From assembly GCA_028282385.1 (NCBI GenBank), contig JANQIB010000026.1, forward strand, positions 1-35,667: 35,667 bases of DNA, written 5' to 3'. The notes beneath the pieces are model-generated. The model was given only the letters and a program-made list of their open reading frames with translations, was not told the origin of the DNA and searched no databases. Position 1 is the first letter of the stretch. The number at the start of each line of letters is the position of its first letter. This DNA comes from Alphaproteobacteria bacterium. GTDB taxonomy: Bacteria; Pseudomonadota; Alphaproteobacteria; Micavibrionales; Micavibrionaceae. The translations under genes and the position numbers were made by a program. Shown here piece after piece: positions 31,482 to 35,667 of this stretch.

Positions 31482-32342
31482 CTAATTCCGGTCAATGTCG
31501 AGACCCACATCCAGTGATATAACAGAATGGGTAAGGGCGCCGACAGAAATCATATCGACACCGCTTTCGGCAATGGTTTGCACATTCTTCAGGGTAACCC
31601 CGCCGGAGGCTTCAATAACGGTTCCGGGGCGTTTTTCATGAATTTTTTGAACCGCCTTTGTCAGGTCTTCTACCGTAAAATTATCCAGCATGATGATATC
31701 TGCGCCGCCGTGATTTAAAACCTCATCAAGCTGTTTGATTGTATCAACTTCGATTTCGATTTTGACCATGTGGCCGGCATAGGATTTTGCCTTATCAAGA
31801 GCCTTTGAAATACTGCCGCAAGCGGCGATATGGTTATCCTTGATCAGGATCGCATCATCCAGCCCAAAGCGGTGATTGATTCCGCCGCCGCAGCGCACGG
31901 CATATTTTTGAAAGGCGCGCAGGGATGGTAGGGTTTTGCGTGTGTCTGCAATTTGAGTTTTTGTTCCTTTGACTGCGTCAACGTAGCGGGCGGTTTGTGT
32001 AGCAATGCCAGACAGGTGAGACACAAAGTTCAGACACACGCGTTCAGCCGCAAGAATAGAGCGCGCAGGTCCTTCAATCGTGGCCAGTTTGCCCCCTTTG
32101 TTGATTTTATCACCATCACTTTTATGAACCTCAATATCGCATTCTCCGTCCATGACGATAAAGGCGGATAAACCAATACTTAACCCTGCCAGAACGCCAT
32201 CTTCACGGGCATTGAGCGTTGCCCTGATTTCATCTTCCGGGGAAATAAGGGCTGCGCTGGTAATATCATGACCGTGACCGAGATCTTCTTTGAGGGCAGC
32301 GCGGAGTGTTTCCTCAATCAGTAAAGGTGAGAGTGTCGTCAT
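31482..32342 (-). CDS. nadC: Nicotinate-nucleotide pyrophosphorylase (quinolinate phosphoribosyltransferase)
   Basis: Converts quinolinate and PRPP to nicotinate mononucleotide with loss of CO2, in de novo NAD synthesis. The 286-residue protein has DITSAALI near the N-terminus, LNFVSHLSGIAT, the strongly conserved DTRKTLPSLRAFQKYAV, GGGINHRFGL and IKDNHI, and the late EASGGVTL and VDMISVGALTHS. Length is normal. The ATG overlaps the nadA stop by one base, so the two are translationally coupled. No nadB lies in the window. Confidence 0.97.
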   Translation of the reverse strand: MTTLSPLLIEETLRAALKEDLGHGHDITSAALISPEDEIRATLNAREDGVLAGLSIGLSAFIVMDGECDIEVHKSDGDKINKGGKLATIEGPARSILAAERVCLNFVSHLSGIATQTARYVDAVKGTKTQIADTRKTLPSLRAFQKYAVRCGGGINHRFGLDDAILIKDNHIAACGSISKALDKAKSYAGHMVKIEIEVDTIKQLDEVLNHGGADIIMLDNFTVEDLTKAVQKIHEKRPGTVIEASGGVTLKNVQTIAESGVDMISVGALTHSVISLDVGLDIDRN

Positions 32343-33337
32343 TAGCTGAGTTCTAACATCTTATTGATTGGCACAATAGCGCGCGCGGCAATATCCGGAT
32401 CAACCAGAACTTCCGGCTGTTCTGTTTTAAGAGATTCCAAGATTTTCGGCAGGGTAATTCGTTTCATATGCGGGCAGAGCTGGCACGGGCGAACCAGCTC
32501 CATTTCAGGGTGTGCGGCAGCGATATTATCGCTCATGGAACATTCAGTGATGAGAACAACTTTACCGGGTTTTTCCTGTTCAAGATAATCGATCATTTGC
32601 TGGGTTGATCCGGTATAATCGGATGCTTCCAAAACCTCCGGTGTGCATTCCGGGTGGGCGAGTACTTCCACGCCGGGATAACGCGCGCGAAAGGTTTCGA
32701 TATCTTTCACGGTAAAACGCTCATGGACAATGCAGCTGCCCTGATAGGTCAGGACTTTCTTATTCACTTTCGTTTGCGTATAAGCGGCCAGATAACGATC
32801 AGGTACCATTAAAACTTCATCCGTCTCCATGGCTTCAACAATCTTAACCGCATTTCCGGAGGTGCAGCATATATCGCTTTCCGCTTTAACTTCGGCAGAG
32901 GTATTCACATAGGTGATAATTGGTACGCCGGGATATTTTTCCCGCAGCAGTTTGACATCATTCGCGGTAATCCCTTCGGCCAGAGAGCAGCCTGCTTTCA
33001 TATCCGGGATGAGAACCTTTTTATCCATGCAGAGAATCTTGGACGTTTCAGCCATGAAATGCACACCGCACTGAACGATGATATCAGCCTCGGTCTTAGC
33101 TGCTTCGCGCGCGAGCGCCAGGGAATCACCGACAATATCGGCTACGCCATGAAAGATATCCGGCGTCATATAATTATGCGCCAGAATGACTGCGTTCTTT
33201 TCTTTTTTCAGGCGGTTGATCTCATAGATATACGGCGCCAGTGTTTCCCAGTGTGTTTCATCATACTGGTCTTTTAAAAGGTCAAAGACTGGCGCTGTTT
33301 CGCGCGCGACTTCGGCTGTGTAAGCAAGGTCTGTCAT
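32342..33337 (-). CDS. nadA: Quinolinate synthase A
   Basis: Condenses iminoaspartate with dihydroxyacetone phosphate into quinolinate using a [4Fe-4S] cluster. The 331 residues include the substrate segment AVILAHNYMTPDIFHGVADI, MAETSKIL, and cluster cysteines in KAGCSLAEG, ITECSMSDN and PCQLCPHMK. Its partner enzyme L-aspartate oxidase (NadB), which often precedes it, is absent here; iminoaspartate must be made by an enzyme encoded elsewhere. Two palindromic repeats occupy its upstream spacer. Confidence 0.97.
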   Translation of the reverse strand: MTDLAYTAEVARETAPVFDLLKDQYDETHWETLAPYIYEINRLKKEKNAVILAHNYMTPDIFHGVADIVGDSLALAREAAKTEADIIVQCGVHFMAETSKILCMDKKVLIPDMKAGCSLAEGITANDVKLLREKYPGVPIITYVNTSAEVKAESDICCTSGNAVKIVEAMETDEVLMVPDRYLAAYTQTKVNKKVLTYQGSCIVHERFTVKDIETFRARYPGVEVLAHPECTPEVLEASDYTGSTQQMIDYLEQEKPGKVVLITECSMSDNIAAAHPEMELVRPCQLCPHMKRITLPKILESLKTEQPEVLVDPDIAARAIVPINKMLELS

Positions 33338-33394
33338 AGGATTGATGTAGAGGAAAGGTATCGGATGTTCAAGGCGTAAAGTTATACGCGTCTT

Positions 33395-33468
33395 CTCCCT
33401 CTCCCTTCAGGGAGAGGGCAACGAGGCTTACCTTTTTAGAAAAAGGTATAGCCGAGTGGGTGAGGGTG
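33395..33468. repeat. TCCCTCTCCC / TGGGTGAGGG palindromic element, copy B
   Basis: The element begins TCCCTCTCCCTTCAGGGAGA and ends TGGGTGAGGGTGT. It faces copy C in inverted orientation. The inner part includes its own small hairpin (CCTTTTTAGAAAAAGG). Confidence 0.8.
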
Positions 33469-33498
33469 TCTAATCTTTCAATTAACACAAATATTTAA

Positions 33499-33576
33499 CA
33501 CCCTCACCCAGCTTCGCCTAAGTTCAGCCTGACGGCCTCACTAAGGCTGCGCAACCCTCTCCCTGAAGGGAGAGGG
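33499..33576. repeat. CCCTCACCCA / TCTCCCTGAAGGGAGA palindromic element, copy C
   Basis: Begins ACACCCTCACCCAGCTTCGC and ends CCCTCTCCCTGAAGGGAGAG. The reverse complement aligns end to end with copy B at both termini but differs in the middle. With B it makes a 180-base inverted pair between nadA and msrA, whose coding regions diverge in order but not in strand. Confidence 0.8.
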
Positions 33577-33580
33577 AACT

Positions 33581-34207
33581 TTAATTCTTCTGCTGTTTGA
33601 ACAGCACACGGATATGCGGCTTGCCGTTGGTCACTTCATACTTCTCATAATATTGCTGGTGATAATCCTCGCCCTCCCAGAAGGTGACAAGGGGTTCCAG
33701 CGTTGTGACAATCGGCTTATCCCATGCGCCGGACGCATTTGCGGCCTCAATGGCCTCTTGCGCGCGCTGTTTTTCTTCTGCACTGCGGTAAAAAATGACC
33801 GAGCGGTATTGCGGACCGAGATCGACTCCCTGACCGTTCAATTGGGTCGGGTCATGGGCTTTCAGCAGGAAGTACTCCAGTAACTCACGCGCGGAAATCT
33901 GATCCGGGTTGTAATAAACCTGCACGACTTCGGCATGGCCGGTTTTACCGGTTGTGATGTCGTGATATGTTGGGTTATCCAGCTCTCCGCCCGCATAGCC
34001 GACCCGGGTATAAACTACGCCTTCTAGGGACCGGTATTCACTTTCGGTGCACCAGAAACACCCGCCGCCAAGGGTCAGGAAGGGCAGGTTTTCAGGTTTT
34101 TCAGATGTTATTGTCGATGCCACGGGCATGCCTTTCGCAAAAGGGGTATAGGGAAAAATAAACAGCGCCGCGATTACCAAAACCGGCAGAAGTGCAAAAA
34201 ACCGCAT
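33581..34207 (-). CDS. msrA: Peptide methionine-(S)-S-oxide reductase with export signal
   Basis: Reduces the S-epimer of methionine sulfoxide. The 208-residue protein starts with a hydrophobic signal sequence (about 2-22) that would export it or anchor it in the membrane. The MsrA fold follows, with catalytic C50 in GGGCFWCTES, GYAGGELDNPTYHDI, TGHAEVVQV, FLLKAHDPTQLNGQG and DLGPQYRSVIFY. C53 is the only other cysteine, so recycling probably needs it or an external reductant. AGGAGGA 4 bases before the ATG is a near-perfect ribosome-binding site. It probably works with the Tat-exported MsrB at 24589-25116. Confidence 0.94.
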   Translation of the reverse strand: MRFFALLPVLVIAALFIFPYTPFAKGMPVASTITSEKPENLPFLTLGGGCFWCTESEYRSLEGVVYTRVGYAGGELDNPTYHDITTGKTGHAEVVQVYYNPDQISARELLEYFLLKAHDPTQLNGQGVDLGPQYRSVIFYRSAEEKQRAQEAIEAANASGAWDKPIVTTLEPLVTFWEGEDYHQQYYEKYEVTNGKPHIRVLFKQQKN

Positions 34208-34247
34208 TTTTCCTCCTAAAACCTAATATAGACCTGTATCTTTATCC

Positions 34248-34275
34248 TTCAATCCATTCGTAAAAAGCGTAGAAT
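34248..34275 (+). promoter_or_regulatory. Candidate promoter of the MFS transporter gene
   Basis: TTCAAT (34248-34253), 16 bases, then TAGAAT (34270-34275); the ATG follows 9 bases after the -10 box. There is no ribosome-binding site, so a very short or absent leader is possible. The match to consensus is moderate. Confidence 0.35.
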
Positions 34276-34283
34276 AGTTACAA

Positions 34284-35591
34284 ATGACCACAGAGATTCC
34301 CGAAGAGTTACAGCCTACACACAGCAAACGCTCCATCCTGTCATGGTGCGCGTATGATTGGGCGAATACAGCCTTTGGCACGGTGATTATCACCTTTGTC
34401 TTTGCCGTGTTTTTCTCGCGCGGCATTGTGCAGGATGAAACCCACGGCGCAGCTTTGTGGAGTACGGCCATCGGAATTTCCGGTTTATTTATTGCCGTGT
34501 TTGCCCCGATTTTCGGCGCAGTGGCTGATCATGCCGGCGATCGCAAGCGCTGGGTCTTCTGGTTGTCCTTATTGTGTATCGTGCCTTGTGCAGGGCTCTG
34601 GTTTGCGCAGCCGGATCCGGGCTGGAACAATATCCTTTTTGTCTTGGCGCTTGTTGTCATTGCCAATATCGGGTTTGAACTGGCGCAGGTCTTTTACAAT
34701 GCCATGCTGCCGCATATTGCCCCGCATCACATGATGGGCCGGATCTCCGGCTGGGCGTGGGGGCTTGGCTATGCAGGCGGGCTTGTGGCTTTGGCGATCA
34801 CACTGTTCGGTCTTGTCGGCATTGGCGATATAGAACCGTTCTTTGGGGTCAGCGGCGCGGACAGCGCCAATATCCGGGCTAGTGGACCGCTGATTGCGAT
34901 CTGGTTTGCCGTTTTTATGATCCCGCTCTTTCTCTGGACAAAGGATGTCGAGCGCCAGCCGATGAGTTTTCTTACATCCTTAAAAGCCGGAACGCGTCAA
35001 CTTATCGGGTCGATCAAAGAGATCAGAACACATAAAAATATCGCGCTTTACCTGGTTTCCAGTGCGATTTACCGCGACGGGCTGGTGACACTATTTGCAA
35101 TTGGCGGGGTTTATGCCGCCGGACAGTTCGGGATGGATTTTCAGGAAATCCTGATTTTTGCCATCGGCCTGAATGTAACCGCCGGGCTTGGGGCGTTTCT
35201 CTTTGCCTATGTGGATGACTGGATCGGGTCTCGCCATACGGCGATGATTTCGCTGATGGGGCTGATCATTACAGGCCTGATGATCCTCAGTACGGATGAA
35301 AAATCTCTCTTTATGGGCATGGCGCTGTTTCTTGGGATCTTTATTGGCCCTGCGCAGGCGGCCAGCCGGACACTCGCCGGACGCCTCGCGCCGCCGGGCA
35401 TGGTGACGCAGACTTACGGGCTTTATGCCTTTACTGGCAAATCCGTGACCTTTTTAGGTCCGCTTGCTTATGCCTGGGCGACAGCCGCGTTCGGGACGCA
35501 GCAGGCCGGGATGATGACCATTATCCTGTTCTGGCTGGTGGGCCTTGCGCTGCTGTCTTTCGTGAGAGAAGAGCGCAATGGAGATGAATGA
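34284..35591 (+). CDS. MFS transporter of the UMF1 (Atg22-like) family
   Basis: A 435-residue inner-membrane transporter with about 12 predicted helices. The start SILSWCAYDWANTAFGTVI is the hallmark of the UMF1/Atg22-like branch of the major facilitator superfamily; the loop after helix 2 (FGAVADHAGDRKRWVFW) is the MFS motif A. NIGFELAQVFYNAMLPHIAP is also conserved in this branch. The substrate is unknown; relatives have been linked to amino acid efflux. Its last 14 bases overlap the start of an amidase gene, suggesting co-expression with cell-wall recycling. Confidence 0.9.
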   Translation: MTTEIPEELQPTHSKRSILSWCAYDWANTAFGTVIITFVFAVFFSRGIVQDETHGAALWSTAIGISGLFIAVFAPIFGAVADHAGDRKRWVFWLSLLCIVPCAGLWFAQPDPGWNNILFVLALVVIANIGFELAQVFYNAMLPHIAPHHMMGRISGWAWGLGYAGGLVALAITLFGLVGIGDIEPFFGVSGADSANIRASGPLIAIWFAVFMIPLFLWTKDVERQPMSFLTSLKAGTRQLIGSIKEIRTHKNIALYLVSSAIYRDGLVTLFAIGGVYAAGQFGMDFQEILIFAIGLNVTAGLGAFLFAYVDDWIGSRHTAMISLMGLIITGLMILSTDEKSLFMGMALFLGIFIGPAQAASRTLAGRLAPPGMVTQTYGLYAFTGKSVTFLGPLAYAWATAAFGTQQAGMMTIILFWLVGLALLSFVREERNGDE

Positions 35592-35667
35592 TCTTCCTTC
35601 CCCGAATTTTGATGAGCGTGACGGGGACATAGATTTTCTGATTTTGCATTATACCGGGATGGAAACG
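35578..35667 (+). CDS. N-acetylmuramoyl-L-alanine amidase (AmpD-like), cut by window end
   Basis: Only 30 residues are visible. PSPNFDER followed by IDFLILHYTGMET is the conserved N-terminus of Amidase_2 enzymes of the AmpD type; the His of LHYTGM is a zinc ligand in the family. AmpD cleaves the peptide from anhydro-muropeptides in the cytoplasm during peptidoglycan recycling; no signal peptide is seen, which fits. Two in-frame ATGs (35578 and 35584) are possible starts, both inside the end of the transporter gene. Confidence 0.8.
   Translation, partial: MEMNDLPSPNFDERDGDIDFLILHYTGMET

Noticed and set aside
33338-33580. Possible CRISPR or tandem repeat between nadA and msrA
   Set aside because: The repeats are two inverted palindromic elements with no regular spacers.

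Overview
The window looks like chromosomal DNA of an alphaproteobacterium. Evidence: the block rpmG-rnr-topA-dprA-plsY-pyrB next to a PleD-type diguanylate cyclase is a familiar alphaproteobacterial neighbourhood, the sdhC-D-A-B order is alphaproteobacterial, and the core proteins read as alphaproteobacterial versions. A type IVb pilus locus with non-canonical pilins and mid-range GC would fit a Micavibrio-like or uncultured Rhodospirillales-like lineage, but this placement is inference. No tRNA, rRNA, insertion sequence, prophage or CRISPR array was recognised, and no stretch over 300 bases lacks a gene.

Layout. (1) 1-740: 3' part of a PleD-like response regulator/diguanylate cyclase, convergent with (2) 775-8784 on the minus strand: pyrB, plsY, dprA, topA, rnr and rpmG, that is pyrimidine synthesis, phospholipid synthesis, DNA uptake/processing, supercoiling, RNA decay and ribosome. 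Two palindromic elements flank plsY, and pyrC, often found after pyrB, is absent. (3) 8827-10549, minus: a CaiB/BaiF CoA-transferase and a small prepilin peptidase. (4) 10641-21130, plus: a single-domain response regulator and then a type IVb pilus/secretion machine: lipoprotein secretin with a very long low-complexity tail, a periplasmic protein joining three Ig-like domains to a PilP-like domain, hexameric ATPase, GspF-type platform protein, two bitopic inner-membrane proteins, and two pilin-like proteins that lack Glu5. (5) 21127-23433, minus: a hybrid histidine kinase (PAS-HisKA-HATPase-REC-REC-HPt) closing the locus. (6) 23524-25116: asd and an exported MsrB. (7) 25104-25587: a small ORF and an XRE regulator in divergent orientation around a palindromic operator candidate. 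(8) 25771-30350: sdhCDAB, interrupted between sdhA and sdhB by an unknown gene and a short LOV blue-light photoreceptor. (9) 30450-34207: DUF1761 membrane protein, exported unknown protein, nadC-nadA without nadB, and an exported MsrA. (10) 34284-35667: a UMF1-type MFS transporter overlapping the start of an AmpD-like amidase.

How parts may work together. The pilus machine is bracketed by a receiver-only regulator and an HPt-bearing hybrid kinase, so a local phosphorelay is plausible. MsrA and MsrB both carry export signals, suggesting repair of oxidised methionine in the envelope. The LOV protein sits inside the operon for respiratory complex II, which could couple light or flavin state to respiration. 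Three families of interspersed palindromic repeats occupy intergenic spacers, and two of these elements touch the coding ends of plsY.
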